DNA from: Samsoniella hepiali
Lineage: Eukaryota > Ascomycota > Sordariomycetes > Hypocreales > Cordycipitaceae
Direction: 5' to 3'
NCBI GenBank assembly: GCA_001455915.2
Contig: LNDK02000082.1
Location: forward strand, 124,001 to 188,000
DNA: 64,000 nt
The notes beneath the pieces were generated by a model. The model did not search any database, was not told the DNA's origin, and was given only the letters and a program-made list of their open reading frames with translations. The first letter of the stretch is position 1. Each line of letters begins with the position of its first letter. The translations under genes and the position numbers were made by a program. This document shows positions 31,835 to 42,849 of this stretch, piece by piece.

Positions 31835-32202
31835 AAATAGACATTTTAGGAAGGGTGCCTGTTGAGCGGGTGCAACGTGTGGGAGGGTCGACGCCTATAC
31901 CGCGAATTACTATGAAAGAAAAAGTGTCGGGAATTATTTGTTGCACTGTCCCAGTTATTTTCTTTGTATGTATTTTAGGCTACAGCCCCGAGCTTCGCCT
32001 AATTAGATGTTACATGCCGCAAGGATGCTGTGCCACCACCTCTCGGAAGAATAAAGTAATTCATCTTAGATTCGTGTACCAGCAGTAATGAAACAAAAAG
32101 TAAATAAAACAGAGTAAATTCCATTGTCTCAAGCCCCCACTGCGAGAAAGCTACCCCAACTAAGCTCTACCCAACGCTTGCGGCTGCGGATTCCCCGTCA
32201 GG
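31835..32202. other. Spacer between the two kinase-fold genes
   Basis: 370 bp with no gene. It must hold the 3' end of copy 1 and the promoter of copy 2. Confidence 0.5.
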
Positions 32203-33357
32203 ATGGCTGAAGATATGCACATTTTCCAGGGCAGGATGGTTGGAAGCCATATTGAAATCATCTTCACCCTGAACATGAAGACATTTTGCCTGTCTGTTAG
32301 CCCATTTCGAAAAGTGGCACCATTGCTTTCAATTTTTGCTCAGACTTGCAATGCCCTGGTGCAACTCGTCCTGGTCGGGACAGGGAGTGAATGGAAGGAA
32401 CAGCCAAGACAAATTCGCGCCATTCTCTCGGCGATGCCGAAGGCTGAGCTCCTTGCGCTTTGTCATGAGATACCCGAAGAGAGACATCTTTGTTATGTAC
32501 AATCCTATTTCTATCACGGCCCTCGGTCCTGTGAGCTGCAGCCAGACGAATGCGGCAGCCCGGTCCTGCGGCTGACGGGCAATACTGTGGACTCGCATGC
32601 ACTAGACTGCGAAGACCAACACTTTGCCAGCCTCTATACAACGACGGGGATTTGCAATGTTCCAGCCAACGAGATACTTACCACTTCGACAACCATAATC
32701 TCTAGTTCACGCATCTGTGGGGTGGTATGTCGGAAGGACAAGACCTTGAACCTCTGCATCGCGGCCAGAAACGCGACCATCAGAGGTGCCCAGCGATGGG
32801 CATGTCCTGAACGGCAACAGCTCATCATTCGCCAGGCATTGCAGGTGGCCTGTGCTTCCAACCCCATTGATGGCTGCTGCATCAGAGTGCCCGAGCTTGT
32901 GGCCTATATCTACGACAATGACTTGGAATGCGACAGTGCTGTCCGATGGTCCTGCATCATGGGCGGGTTATACAAGCCAATTGACGGCACACCGCTGGGC
33001 GAGTCTCTTGATACATGTCTAGGAGACTCAAAAATGCAAATCCTTGCGGACCAGATTTCGAAAATGATGGATAGTCTGCATCAGCGAGGGTTTGTCTGGG
33101 GTGGCGAGTATCAAGGTGGCCAAGAGGCAAAGACGCTACTTGACTGTATCGTGGTTGACAGGAGAGGTGATCCCTGGCTGGTCGACGGCTTTGGCGCCAC
33201 GTACCACAAAGACGTGGTTCAGAGAGACTGCCAGGCACTCGCATCATTATTGAGGCAAATGAAGGTAGATCCTCTACAGTCAAGAGAAGGCTCTGTCGAT
33301 GCGGAGGGGGAGGTATGGATCGATCATGAAATCTTGAATACACACACATCTGAGTAG
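32203..33357 (+). CDS. Diverged protein-kinase-fold protein (pseudokinase), tandem copy 2
   Basis: 384 residues, ATG at 32203, single exon. The C-lobe has SLHQRGFVWGGEYQGGQEAK (291-310), LLDCIVVD (312-319) and PWLVDGFG (324-331). The His of the catalytic loop is kept (LHQRG) but the Asp after WG is Gly. The DFG motif reads DGFG, as if one Gly were inserted or shifted. The hinge RVPELVAYIYDND matches VPGIRAYLFYE in copy 1, and the N-terminal strand IEIIFTLNMKTFCLSV matches SVIYFDFFGKPAQITI. The two copies are strongly diverged overall, so duplication was old. It is rich in Cys and has no signal peptide. Catalysis is doubtful; a binding or regulatory role is inferred. Confidence 0.65.
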   Translation: MAEDMHIFQGRMVGSHIEIIFTLNMKTFCLSVSPFRKVAPLLSIFAQTCNALVQLVLVGTGSEWKEQPRQIRAILSAMPKAELLALCHEIPEERHLCYVQSYFYHGPRSCELQPDECGSPVLRLTGNTVDSHALDCEDQHFASLYTTTGICNVPANEILTTSTTIISSSRICGVVCRKDKTLNLCIAARNATIRGAQRWACPERQQLIIRQALQVACASNPIDGCCIRVPELVAYIYDNDLECDSAVRWSCIMGGLYKPIDGTPLGESLDTCLGDSKMQILADQISKMMDSLHQRGFVWGGEYQGGQEAKTLLDCIVVDRRGDPWLVDGFGATYHKDVVQRDCQALASLLRQMKVDPLQSREGSVDAEGEVWIDHEILNTHTSE

Positions 33358-34830
33358 ATTAGTTTCCTACTCTGATTGAATTGAGAGTACCAACACCCGA
33401 AACAGTTCTACCTACGCAATTACCTGACTTGACATATGCTGTGTTTTCTCTCTCTAGTTGTCGAGACGCTTGCCATGCTGCGGCCGCACAACCAAGCTAG
33501 CAACAACTAGACTGGAAACAGAGTCCTCCCAGCATTTTTGCGCGACTTTATCATGCGAAAGAAAAAATGTGAAAAATAAGGCTGGTCACGGCGCTGCAAA
33601 GGTCCTTTCGAAAAATATTGTTGTGTCACCCCCCTGCTAAGATTTATTGCAATGGAGTTTGGGGCTACGGAGACGTTTGTTTCAAGTAAACCAACAACCA
33701 CACGGAAAATAGCATGTGGATAAAGGCCAAGGCTATAAACTCCTCCGTCCCCTCCTGTCATCATTTTCATCCCTAGCCAACTGCGCAACCGAGACCTGCT
33801 CCATCCCCCATCGTGATACCCCAACGCGGGACGGAGGATCAGCGATGCCGAATGCATTATTCTGTCTATGCTCCATTGCGGCCCATGCCACATCTTTTTT
33901 CCCGAATAGTCAATCAATGTCATGCGCGCTGCCGACACTATGTATAGCCCGCCAAGTTTATAACTCCCCGCGCCACATAAAAAGCTGATCACTACACTAG
34001 TTAGTAACTGCGGGCGCAAATGCCCAGCAACGGCCGCAGAGGTTCATCGATTGTCCTATTTGTTCCCCATAGAAGGATCCCACAGGCCCCAGAAAAAAAA
34101 TTGTAAACTGTTTTCATCTAATTAACGTCATTGACGAAGCAAAAGTGCCCGCGAACAAGCTTTTGCAAGCCACCAAACCGAAAAAAACCCGCCGGTCAGC
34201 TTTTTGTACAACATTAAATGTCTTTATGCAGGCAGCCACACACCGACATGGCACCGGCAAGGCGGGTTCCGTCATTCCTGCGGAACCGACAAGCTCTGAG
34301 AGGAGAGAGGCGTTCCAACGTGATCGCTAGCCGAGTTTGACAGGCGGACGCCACCAACTGCTGCAATTCGTCAGAAGCAGGATTGACGGCAAATACACCT
34401 CCACATGGGCTTGCTCGCTTGCTCTATTGACTGTTTTATCTTGTATTGTTTCCTTTGCGCCACGCGGCCATCATGCAAGGTGTTGGGCACCGGCGCTGTT
34501 GGTGGAGAGAGGCCCAATCCAGTCAACCCGTTTTTTTTGTGCCCCGACGCCGACAAGTCGCTGGCAATATCGCCAGATATTCTAATTTAATATCCCTTAA
34601 AACAGTGTGAGGCGTACAAGAGAATCAGCGCCTTCTAATCCGGGCACACAGTTGCAATCTTTGCCGTGGGCGCCGGCAAAAGCACCTGCACTACACTGCA
34701 GAAGATAAATTGAACGCAGCAGCCCACCCCTGTAAAAAGCCTGGATGTTACCTTGGAGCTCCTCACTCTTTTTGAGGCAATAACCCATTTCGTTTTCCTC
34801 TTTTTCCTCTTTTGTCACAAGGAATTTATA
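33358..34830. other. 1.5-kb intergenic region, no gene seen
   Basis: Several short open frames on both strands lack domains and ATG context. The right end is the promoter of the secreted FAD oxidoreductase gene, with a pyrimidine-rich leader (CTCTTTTTCCTCTTTTG) just before the ATG at 34831. Confidence 0.4.
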
Positions 34831-36489
34831 ATGCTATTGTTTGCGGTTGCTGCTGCGCTGGTTGTGTTGGTCTCCCCGGCGGCGGCGGCCTCGGCTCTCG
34901 TCCAAGGCACTTGCTTGGAGGCCGATGCCGCGCTCAAGTGGCTTGAAACACGACTGTCAAGCAACGCTGCTATTTCATGTCGAGGGCAGCCTCTCCAGCT
35001 GCACAACTCCAACCGCTACTGGGGCGAGCAGTTTGGCAAGAATGCGTCCGTGGTCGTGTATCCGGCCACCACGCAGGACGTCAGCGAAGCAGTGCAGGCC
35101 GTCAATTGGTCGTTGTACGGGGCTGACTTTTCCATTGTCGGGGGCGCACACAGCCAGATTAATGCAAGCAGCAGTTATGGCTTTGTCATGGACCTGTCCT
35201 GGATGAACAGCTCGCAGTTGATCCGCAACTTCACCCTCGAGGACGAAGACGAAGACCCTTTTGCCGTTGTCGAGTACGAGGGCGGTGCCAACTGGGGACA
35301 GGTGCAGACTGTCACCAACGGAACTGGGTACACTGCCGTCGGTGCCCGCGTGGCCAATGTCGGCGTCGGCGGCTTCTCGCTCGGTGGCGGCATCGGTTTC
35401 CTGGCTGGCGCGTACGGCTTCGCCACCGATCGGCTGGTGCAGCTGGAAGTAGTCCTCCTCTCCGGTAGAGTTGTGACGGCGACCAAGACCAATGAGTTTT
35501 CCGATCTCTTCTGGGCGCTTCAGGGCGGCAGCGGTCAGTTTGGCATCGTCACCCGCTTCTGGCAGCGCGCGGTCCCCGAGCCGAAGAAGAGCACCATTGC
35601 TTTTTACTACATCAAGGACGACGAAGTTGCGCGTCTGCGTGAGCAGACGGTCGACTTCTTCAAAACTAACGAGGACCCTTTCTGTGTTGTGTACTACAGC
35701 TTCGGCTTCTTGCCAGCGAGCCTCAGCAACCCAACGCCGGAAAGCTACGGCAAGCGCACGATGCTCATCACTATCCACTTTGACGACGCGGCCAACCCGA
35801 ACCAACTAGACTACAACAGCTCCTTCAAAGGCTTACTCGACGATATTGACATATCCAACGGCGTCGCCCTCCCGACCAATTACTACTCCAACCTGGCCTT
35901 CATCGGCGAAGCGGCCTATCCGTATGGGTACCGCCGAGGCTTCTACGGCGCGCAGACGTCGGAGATTGACGTCGACTACCTCGGGAACCTGACCGACACG
36001 TTTTGGGCCTATGTCGACACCCTCATCGAGCGAGGCGAGCAGCCACACTCGGCCTCCTTTGTCATGCAGTACATGTTCCCCGGCCTGAGCGGCAATCTCC
36101 CCAAGTCCGACCGCGACACGGCCTGGCCGCACGCAAACGCGGGCCACCAGACGCTCTTCACCCCGGCGTACAAGAATGCCGAAAACGACGCGATCACCTT
36201 GGCCGCGGTACAAGCCCTAAATAACATCACCTACGAGCAGCAAAAGAAGATTGGCGGGCCCTTCCTGGCCAACTACCCCAACTACATTGCGCCCGGCGAC
36301 AACGGGTACAGTGTCTGGGGCCGCAACGTCAAGAGGCTGGCCCGGATCAAGCAAAAGTACGACCCGCACTGCTTCATCCGCAGAGGGCGCGTTCTGGACA
36401 GCGTGGGATGCATCACGGGCGGCTGGGCCAATGTCTTTAGTAGCTGTGTCCGGAAGGTGGTGGACAATGTGCTGGACAACCTGTGGTGA
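34831..36489 (+). CDS. Secreted FAD-linked oxidoreductase, BBE-like (FAD_binding_4 + BBE)
   Basis: 552 residues, ATG at 34831. A signal peptide (MLLFAVAAALVVLVSPAAAA) is followed by a PCMH-type FAD domain: NRYWGEQFGKNASVVVYPAT, then SIVGGAHSQINASSSYGFVM with the likely flavin-linked His107. GVGGFSLGGGIGFLAGAYGF and DLFWALQGGSGQFGIVTRF complete the FAD site. The position of a second, cysteinyl flavin bond is not Cys here, so mono-covalent FAD is likely. The C-terminal BBE segment ends YDPHCFIRRGRVLDSVGC. Many N-glycosylation sites agree with secretion. Members oxidise sugars, alcohols or alkaloid and polyketide intermediates with O2 and release H2O2. The substrate here is unknown. Confidence 0.92.
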   Translation: MLLFAVAAALVVLVSPAAAASALVQGTCLEADAALKWLETRLSSNAAISCRGQPLQLHNSNRYWGEQFGKNASVVVYPATTQDVSEAVQAVNWSLYGADFSIVGGAHSQINASSSYGFVMDLSWMNSSQLIRNFTLEDEDEDPFAVVEYEGGANWGQVQTVTNGTGYTAVGARVANVGVGGFSLGGGIGFLAGAYGFATDRLVQLEVVLLSGRVVTATKTNEFSDLFWALQGGSGQFGIVTRFWQRAVPEPKKSTIAFYYIKDDEVARLREQTVDFFKTNEDPFCVVYYSFGFLPASLSNPTPESYGKRTMLITIHFDDAANPNQLDYNSSFKGLLDDIDISNGVALPTNYYSNLAFIGEAAYPYGYRRGFYGAQTSEIDVDYLGNLTDTFWAYVDTLIERGEQPHSASFVMQYMFPGLSGNLPKSDRDTAWPHANAGHQTLFTPAYKNAENDAITLAAVQALNNITYEQQKKIGGPFLANYPNYIAPGDNGYSVWGRNVKRLARIKQKYDPHCFIRRGRVLDSVGCITGGWANVFSSCVRKVVDNVLDNLW

Positions 36490-37621
36490 AGACAAAAGCA
36501 AAAGAACTGGGTGTCGGTGCTTTAGTATGTAAAACTGTAATGATGATATGCGCGTATGAATTAATTGACTGTACCTTTGCGTACCTATCTTACCATTGTG
36601 CTTTAACCAAGGCCAAGCATCCGTGTAGAAACTGTCTTCTTGTGTCATGCCCTGGCAGAAGTTCAGTACGCTCTGCACCAGCCTACTGCACCAAACCGTA
36701 CGGAATCTATGTTACCCCACTGTACATTCGCCCTTGTGTAGATATCTCTTCCTGCAGTCCGGGGCTCAGCGATAGAAATCGTCTTGAGCACGCAATCGCC
36801 CGAATAAAAACTCACAATAAAAAGACCTACAAGAAATGGACATGTGGCCCAAAACCAATGACGCGACAGCCCGACTGGCGGCGCGCTAATGAAAGTATAC
36901 CAGTGATAGCTGGTCCCGCGCCTGCGTCTAGATGCTTGGGTCGCCACCACGTCGCAAACTAAAACGCGAATAAAACGCGAAATGAGGACTGTTTGGAAAT
37001 CATTTTTACGTCTCTTTTCAAAAAGTACTTCAATTTACGAACCATTTTCGAGAGATGTGTTGACGTAGACGGCAGATCAACTGCAGGCAACCCATGACAA
37101 GAAGTGCTCACTATCATTCGAAAATCTAGCAAAATTAATTCTCAGTAAAAGAAAGAAGAAAACCCCCCAAACTTATACCTTTAGCCCTAATCACCCGGTC
37201 GACGCACCACTGGTGTCAATGTAGCGTATGGGTAAAGTTTGTTGTTGAAGGTACTTGACAAATTTGTGTTTCCGGTGTGTGGCAGGTCGCGTTGTACTTG
37301 CTAGAAGATGATGTTGACAAGAAGCTTTCAAATATTCAAATCGTGCATGTACATATGAAACGAAAAGCTTAATAAATAGTAGTGTGTGGCGCGATCAGGG
37401 CTTCCTCTGTTAGCAGCCGAGACCTAGGTAGGTTGCATCTCAGCCAGACGAGGTTTGCCAGCATATTTCTTTTATTATATTTTTTTCTTCATTTGCTATA
37501 AGTTCTTCGACCTGCCAGTTTCTTCCTCCACAGTCCTGCAGCGAATCTCTCTGTTCCACTGACCATTCCCCCGAACTTGTGTTTGTCGTCTTGACCAAAG
37601 GAGTCAAGACGGCTTGAAGGG
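36490..37621. other. Intergenic region containing repeat copy B
   Basis: Apart from the dispersed repeat at 36653-36724, I see no gene. The stretch 36960-37180 is moderately AT-rich. Confidence 0.4.
36653..36724 (+). repeat. Dispersed short repeat, copy B
   Basis: Begins TGGCAGAAGTTCAGTACGCT and ends CTATGTTACCCCACTGTAC. It aligns with copies at 6017 and 57382 over about 70 nt. Differences are mainly transitions, consistent with age or RIP. Confidence 0.65.
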
Positions 37622-38539
37622 ATGGCTTCCAATACCACAGACCAGCCCCCCAAAACAGACCAACAGGCGCCCAGTACTACCACATCCGAATCCGATGTGG
37701 AACTTTTCAAAGATAAGTCAGTCACAATCGTAGTGACCAGCGCAGATGACATTCCCGCGCCGGTCCCAGTATCGCTGCCAGAAAAGCCCAAAGAGGCTCT
37801 GAGCAAGCCACCGCTTCTGTGCCTGGGCATGGCCCGTACCGGCACAGCCTCTCTCTGTGCCGCCCTCAAACATCTGGGCGTCGACCGCGTCCACCACGGC
37901 TTCCAGGTCGTCAAGAAGGACTGGCAGTGGGACCTCTTTGACCGCGCCGCCGACGCCACCTTTCCCTCGCTCAAGACACACACCGGGCAGCCGTTTACCC
38001 GCGCCGACTGGGACCAGCTCTTCCGCCACTACGACGTCGGCACCGACATCATCTCCTTCTTCGCCCTGTCCCTCATCCAGGCGTACCCCGACGCGCAGAT
38101 CATCCTCGTCGAGCGCGACATTGACCGCTGGCACAAGAGCATCCGGCTCCTGTTCGAGCCCTGGACGCAGTGGCGCTACCGCATGGCCATGCGGTTGATC
38201 GGCCCGCTCGCCGGCACCAAGTCGGGCATCGCCAACTACAAGATCGCCATGGGCTGGACCGAGTCGGCCAAGCCGGGCGACATCCTGCCGAATTCGCGCG
38301 CCGCCTACGTCAAGCACTACGAGGATATTCGTGCCGCCGTCCCTCCGGCGCAGCTCCTCGAGTACAAGCTCACAGATGGGTGGGAGCCCCTCGCAAAGTT
38401 CCTGGGCAAGCCGGCGCCCGGGCCCGAGGTCAAGTTTCCCCACGTCAACGATGCCGCCGACTTCAAGAAGCACAGACGCGTCTACGAAAAGTACTTTGTC
38501 AAGCTCGCCCTGAAGAAGATCTTTTGTTCGGATTTCTAG
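37622..38539 (+). CDS. P-loop sulfotransferase-like protein (Sulfotransfer_4 type)
   Basis: Single exon, 305 residues. The first 60 residues are polar and probably disordered. The P-loop that binds the phosphosulfate of PAPS reads CLGMARTGTASLCAALKHLG (about 67-86). The stretch YPDAQIILVERDIDRWHKSI is the second conserved cofactor-binding strand with the usual R-D...W-S-like pattern. The C-terminal part KLTDGWEPLAKFLGKPAPG is characteristic of this fungal group. The family resembles sulfotransferases, but for most fungal members no reaction has been shown. A C-terminal helix (FVKLALKKIFC) may touch membranes. It converges with the PEBP gene. Confidence 0.85.
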   Translation: MASNTTDQPPKTDQQAPSTTTSESDVELFKDKSVTIVVTSADDIPAPVPVSLPEKPKEALSKPPLLCLGMARTGTASLCAALKHLGVDRVHHGFQVVKKDWQWDLFDRAADATFPSLKTHTGQPFTRADWDQLFRHYDVGTDIISFFALSLIQAYPDAQIILVERDIDRWHKSIRLLFEPWTQWRYRMAMRLIGPLAGTKSGIANYKIAMGWTESAKPGDILPNSRAAYVKHYEDIRAAVPPAQLLEYKLTDGWEPLAKFLGKPAPGPEVKFPHVNDAADFKKHRRVYEKYFVKLALKKIFCSDF

Positions 38540-38813
38540 GCCCCGGTATGAGTCTTTCAAAGAGCAAGCGGGTCGGGATATTCTGTTTTGCAGTGCAGAT
38601 CATGGGCCATGAAAACGTGTATTAACACGAAGTCTCGTTTTGCACAGGATTTCTGTTACTGGTTACTGTCTTTTTAATACAGTATTTCGTTTGTTGATAT
38701 TGGATTGAACCTTTTTTTGGTTCTTTATGCGCGCCGCGTGGGTTATGAGGAGGAACTCGAGCAAAGGTAGAGCCCCGCGGTGTTCTTTTGTATTGAGACA
38801 GACCAGTTTATAA

Positions 38814-39407
38814 TTATTCCGAATTAGCCACAAAATAATTGGCGGCCAATGCTTCGCCGAGCCCCATTTTCTGTTCAAACGACGGCTGGTCCCAGCGGAT
38901 ACGGGCCGTGAGGCCTGGCTCCGCAGGCAGCGATAGGGCTTCACACACCTTGTCGACGCTGGGAACAGACGCCGGCTGCTCCCACAGCATGAAGACGTAG
39001 CGATGCGGTGCCGAGGGCGGCGGCGGACCTGGACCGACGTACGGCAGGATCGGCCGGGCCTCGGCGTCGAGCTTCGTGAAGCCATCATCCTCGGCGGCGG
39101 CGACCAAGTCTGACTGGATCCAGTGCGCGATGGGGCCGAGCACAGAAAACGACAGAAAGGGCGCGTCCAGATCAAGGCACATGGCAATGTACTTGTCGCC
39201 CTCGTGGGACTTGACCAGCGCGCTGGAGACGGAAAGAGCGGGCGTGTCTTTGGCGGCGAGCTTGGGCAGCTTGATGCCAATGCTGGACACGGCCGTGTCC
39301 CCTGGGAAGACGACGCGAAGCCGTGGCATCTTGTCGGCCGAAGCGTCAAGTCTCGCCAGCGCACTCAGGACACTTGGACAGGCTTTCATTTTGCCTTTTC
39401 GCAGCAT
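38814..39407 (-). CDS. Phosphatidylethanolamine-binding protein (PEBP) family
   Basis: Single exon, 197 residues, ATG at 39407-39405. Core motifs of the ligand pocket are visible: CLDLDAPFLSFSVLGPIAHW (DPDAP and GP..HW boxes) and YVGPGPPPPSAPHRYVFMLW (GP..PH.Y box). In animals and yeast such proteins bind anionic phospholipids and inhibit proteases or Raf kinase. Fungal paralogs like this are cytosolic and of unknown role. The gene is divergent from the MFS transporter and shares a 676-bp promoter region with it. Confidence 0.92.
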   Translation of the reverse strand: MLRKGKMKACPSVLSALARLDASADKMPRLRVVFPGDTAVSSIGIKLPKLAAKDTPALSVSSALVKSHEGDKYIAMCLDLDAPFLSFSVLGPIAHWIQSDLVAAAEDDGFTKLDAEARPILPYVGPGPPPPSAPHRYVFMLWEQPASVPSVDKVCEALSLPAEPGLTARIRWDQPSFEQKMGLGEALAANYFVANSE

Positions 39408-40083
39408 TAGTGGGGGAGAAGCAGAGTTGGATTGCAGGCCCCTCCGAGTGTAGACTTACAGAAAATAAGATGTTGAACAGTTATAGATCAACAGTGTCTG
39501 GACTATTTAAAGCGAACGGTTTTGAAGTGTGGGATAACTAGGCATTTATATTTTAGCCCCCATTTTCGGTACAAGCCGACCAAAGAGAAATTTGTATGGG
39601 CGGGCTCATCCGTAAATACCAACTTAGCGCCGAGAAAAATGTCGACTAAATTATGATATATCCGCATTTTATCTCCGTTTCATTTCTCAAAATTAGTACT
39701 AATTGTTGATTCACATATTTTCTTCCCGTTGTTCGCGTTGGGTACAAGGGGGCCATGTTGTCGGCGCCGTGTCGGCAAACTAAAAAGCCAAGGCTAAAAC
39801 CAAGCTAAACCCCGGGAGCCGATTCGGTATGACGAAAGACGGAAATATACTGGGGATTTTGTGGTCATCGGTGATCATTTTCCCTCTTTTACCGGGCAGG
39901 GCTTGCTTAATTACGCTGCAGGACTCCGAGCCCGCGCTAATTCGCGGATAGCCAACTGACATGGTGGCGGGCATGAGTGTTCACGTTCTCACATCTTCAC
40001 TCAGTATATAACCAGGGACTTGCTCGCCTCGATTCCATACCGAAGTTATGTATCAAGGCAAGTAGTCGCTTTTGCATTACACC
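39408..40083. promoter_or_regulatory. Divergent PEBP/MFS promoter with TATA box
   Basis: A TATATAA element at 40005-40011 lies about 75 nt upstream of the MFS start. On the minus strand CTTTAAATAG near 39502-39511 could serve PEBP. No gene is seen in the interval. Confidence 0.55.
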
Positions 40084-41846
40084 ATGGACCGTCCGGCTTC
40101 AAAAGACAAAACGAGTGCCACCTCAGCGCTACCAGACCCTCATCAAACCAAAGAAGATCAAATACAGCCTCCTCCTCAGCCAACACCATCAAACAACAAT
40201 AGTCATGACAACAAATCCGACAGTGCTGCGCAGGAGGATGGTCAGCTCCCCTCTCCGCAGCCGGCGGACGCTGTGCCGCCGCATTCCATCTTCACCAAGC
40301 GGACCAAAATGTTCATCATTGTCATGACCGTCTTTGCGACCTTTTTCTCGCCCTTTTCCTCGTTTCTCTACCTGCCGGCCATTACGCCCATTGCCGACGC
40401 CTACCACCGCTCCATCGGCGACATCAACCTGACCGTCACCCTCTACCAGGTCATGCAGGCGCTGTCGCCGCTCTTCTTTGGCGACCTCAGCGACCAGATC
40501 GGCCGCCGCCCGGTCTACATGGCCACGTTTGCCATTTACCTGGCGGCCAACATTGCGCTTGCGCTGCAGAGCTCCTACGGCGCGCTCCTCTTCCTGCGCG
40601 CGCTGCAGAGCACAGGCAGCAGCGCGACCGTGGCCATTGGCAACGCCGTCATTGCGGACCTGACGACGCCGGCGGAGCGAGGCGGCTACATCACCATTGT
40701 GCAGGCCACCATCATGTTTGCGCCGGCTTTGGCGCCGGTTCTCGGTGGTATATTGACTCAGTATCTGGGTTGGCGGTCTACCTTTTGGTTTCTGGTCATT
40801 GCCGCTGGCGTCTTCATCGTCCTATACGTGCCACTGGTGCCAGAGGTAAGCTTCCTCCGCCGGAAACATTACAGGCTAATTGGGCGGAAATATCGACTAA
40901 CATGTGATTACAGACTGCGAGAAACGTTGTCGGAAACGGCTCTATTCCACCACCTACTCTAAACAAGTCCATCATTTCCAACATGTACTGGCGTCGCAAG
41001 AGACGCGACCTAGAGGCAAACCCGGGCGAGGCGCCGCCGATCCCGGAGCCCAAACAGCTGCCCAGAAAGATTCCCATTCCCAACATTTGGGCTGCGATTC
41101 GCATCGCGTTCGAAAAGGACGTCGGCTTGCTTCTTCTCTTCAACTCGCTGCTCGTCATGAGCAACTACGCCATGCTGGTCCCGCTCCAAGACGTCATCCG
41201 CAGGCGCTACCACTTCAACGACCTGCAAGTCGGCCTCTGCTACATTCCGTACGCCATTGGCAACATTGTCGGCGCCTTGGTCATGGGTAAAGTCCTCAAT
41301 TGGAACTATGCGCGCGTGGCGCGGTCCATGGGCATGACGCCGGACCGCAAGCGCAACGACGAGCTGCGCAAGTTTCCCATTGAACGCGCGCGCATCGATC
41401 CAGTTTGGCCGTGGGTCGTGCTCGCCATTGCCATGACTGCTTGCTGGGGCTGGGTTGTCGACTCTGGCGCGAACCTGGCCGCGCCTCTGGTGGTGCTCTT
41501 CTTCCAGGGCGTCGGCGTCGCCGGTCCCATGTCTGCTCTCTCTACCGTTTTGGTAGATTTATACCCTTCGAATGCCGGGCGGGTCTCGTCCACCTTTAAC
41601 TTGACGAGAGCTGCCATCAGCGCCGTTGCTTCGGCTGTGATTCAGCTGATTATTGACGCGTGGGGCTACGGCTATACGTATTTGTTCCTGGCGCTGCTTT
41701 TACTGGTGGCAAGTCCTGCCATTGCCTGCGTCAGAATATGGGGCCCGAAGTGGAGAGAAGAGAGATATCTTCGAATAGAAAAGCAGCAGGCAAAGGAGCA
41801 GGAGAAGCAGGCCGCAAGACAGGCCGCAAGACAGGAAGCAGAGTAG
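40084..41846 (+). CDS. MFS drug:H+ antiporter, DHA1-like (2 exons)
   Basis: Exons 40084-40845 and 40914-41846 with a 68-nt intron (donor GTAAGC, branch ACTAAC) encode 564 residues. About 80 hydrophilic residues precede the first membrane helix. Twelve helices are predicted in two blocks. The helix 2-3 loop carries the MFS signature GDLSDQIGRRPVY, and motif C appears as IMFAPALAPVLGGIL in helix 5. The long middle loop contains a basic segment, and the C-terminus is a charged tail of Gln/Ala/Arg repeats (KEQEKQAARQAARQEAE). The layout matches yeast Qdr/Dtr-type exporters of drugs, polyamines or weak acids. The promoter has a TATA box. Confidence 0.92.
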
Positions 41847-41972
41847 AGGTCTTGAGATATTCAGGAGCGATAGAAATATGGCACTGCATTTCTATGTGCC
41901 CGCATATAATAGCATGAGAAATAGATACAAGTAGTGAATGTAAAATCTCATTCATCCTCGCACCATTTCATC

Positions 41973-42455
41973 TCATTCGTGCTTGTTCCGGCCAGGTACC
42001 TTCTTCAAGCCAACACCCGAAACAATCAAGATCCTCACGATAACCAGAGGCATAGTGGACCAAAATACCACATGATCATCCTTTGTCCAGCCCGACACGT
42101 CCAGCCACACGTTCCATCCCCCAACAGCCTGCGCAATCGCATGGCAGTACGCGGCATCGTTGATGAGGATGCCCGCGCACAGGAAGCGCCACAGGCGGAC
42201 GTCGTCAAAAAGACGCATCACCACGGCCTCGATGAAAGAAAAATAGATCCAGCTTCCTCCCACAGTCGTGTACATGAAGGTCTCGGACGCTGCAAAGGGA
42301 AAGGCGTCGCGTGTCATGATGGTCTTGTAGCTGCTGGGGTTGCGTAGGCACATCCACGCGCCGCTGAGCGCCGCCAGCGGCTCGAGGACGGTCAGGATGA
42401 AGCGAAAGAGAAAGGGCACGGCAGCCGTGGCGGGGGTAATTGTTTTATCGGCCAT
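41973..42455 (-). CDS. Small four-helix membrane protein (DUF7704-like)
   Basis: 160 residues from the ATG at 42455-42453; seven codons further upstream only a TTG is available. Four hydrophobic segments are visible: AVPFLFRFILTVLEPLAALS, FMYTTVGGSWIYFSFIEAVV, LWRFLCAGILINDAAYCHAI and VFWSTMPLVIVRILIVSGVG. The FILTVLEPLAALSGA start and the overall order are like the fungal DUF7704 family, which has no known role. The C-terminus is short and basic. It converges with the MFS gene, 126 bp away. Confidence 0.75.
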   Translation of the reverse strand: MADKTITPATAAVPFLFRFILTVLEPLAALSGAWMCLRNPSSYKTIMTRDAFPFAASETFMYTTVGGSWIYFSFIEAVVMRLFDDVRLWRFLCAGILINDAAYCHAIAQAVGGWNVWLDVSGWTKDDHVVFWSTMPLVIVRILIVSGVGLKKVPGRNKHE

Positions 42456-42849
42456 GGTGTGATGTTTTGGCTCCAATGTTGGGATTTCTCGTTTTGTCTT
42501 GTCAGATGAAAAAGTGAAAAGGTGAAAAATAAGCAGCGGATCTACAGCGGCAGAATGTCACGTCAGCTGTCGGGGAGTCTCATCACAGCATCACAGCAAA
42601 GACAATATTTCAACTAAATATGAATCTTTATCTTTATAAAGCGAACTCTCTCGTTCTCCAAGTTGGGCCTTATCTCTGGTATTCCTGCTCTATTCCTGGG
42701 TTGTAGTCACCCTCGCTGAATACATGTGACGTCATACGACGTATCTGCCGCCAGGTCGGCGAACTCTTTAAAATGAAAGCTGAGGAAGCCCATCATGAAT
42801 TGCATTTTATACTTGAATCATCCATTTTCAAGACGTAAGAGCCAGACAT
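42456..42849. promoter_or_regulatory. Promoter region of the DUF7704-like gene
   Basis: About 390 bp with no open frame of interest, lying between two minus-strand genes. Confidence 0.4.

Noticed and set aside
34975..35805. 276-codon minus-strand frame inside the FAD oxidoreductase gene (similar ones inside the racemase, sulfotransferase-like and ABC genes)
   Set aside because: Antisense shadows of GC-rich coding sequence; the plus-strand products have clear domains.
27738..36489. Ergot-alkaloid-type cluster, because an OYE and a BBE-type FAD oxidoreductase both occur
   Set aside because: No prenyltransferase, methyltransferase, catalase, P450 or NRPS nearby; both families are common in fungi and the two genes are 6 kb apart.
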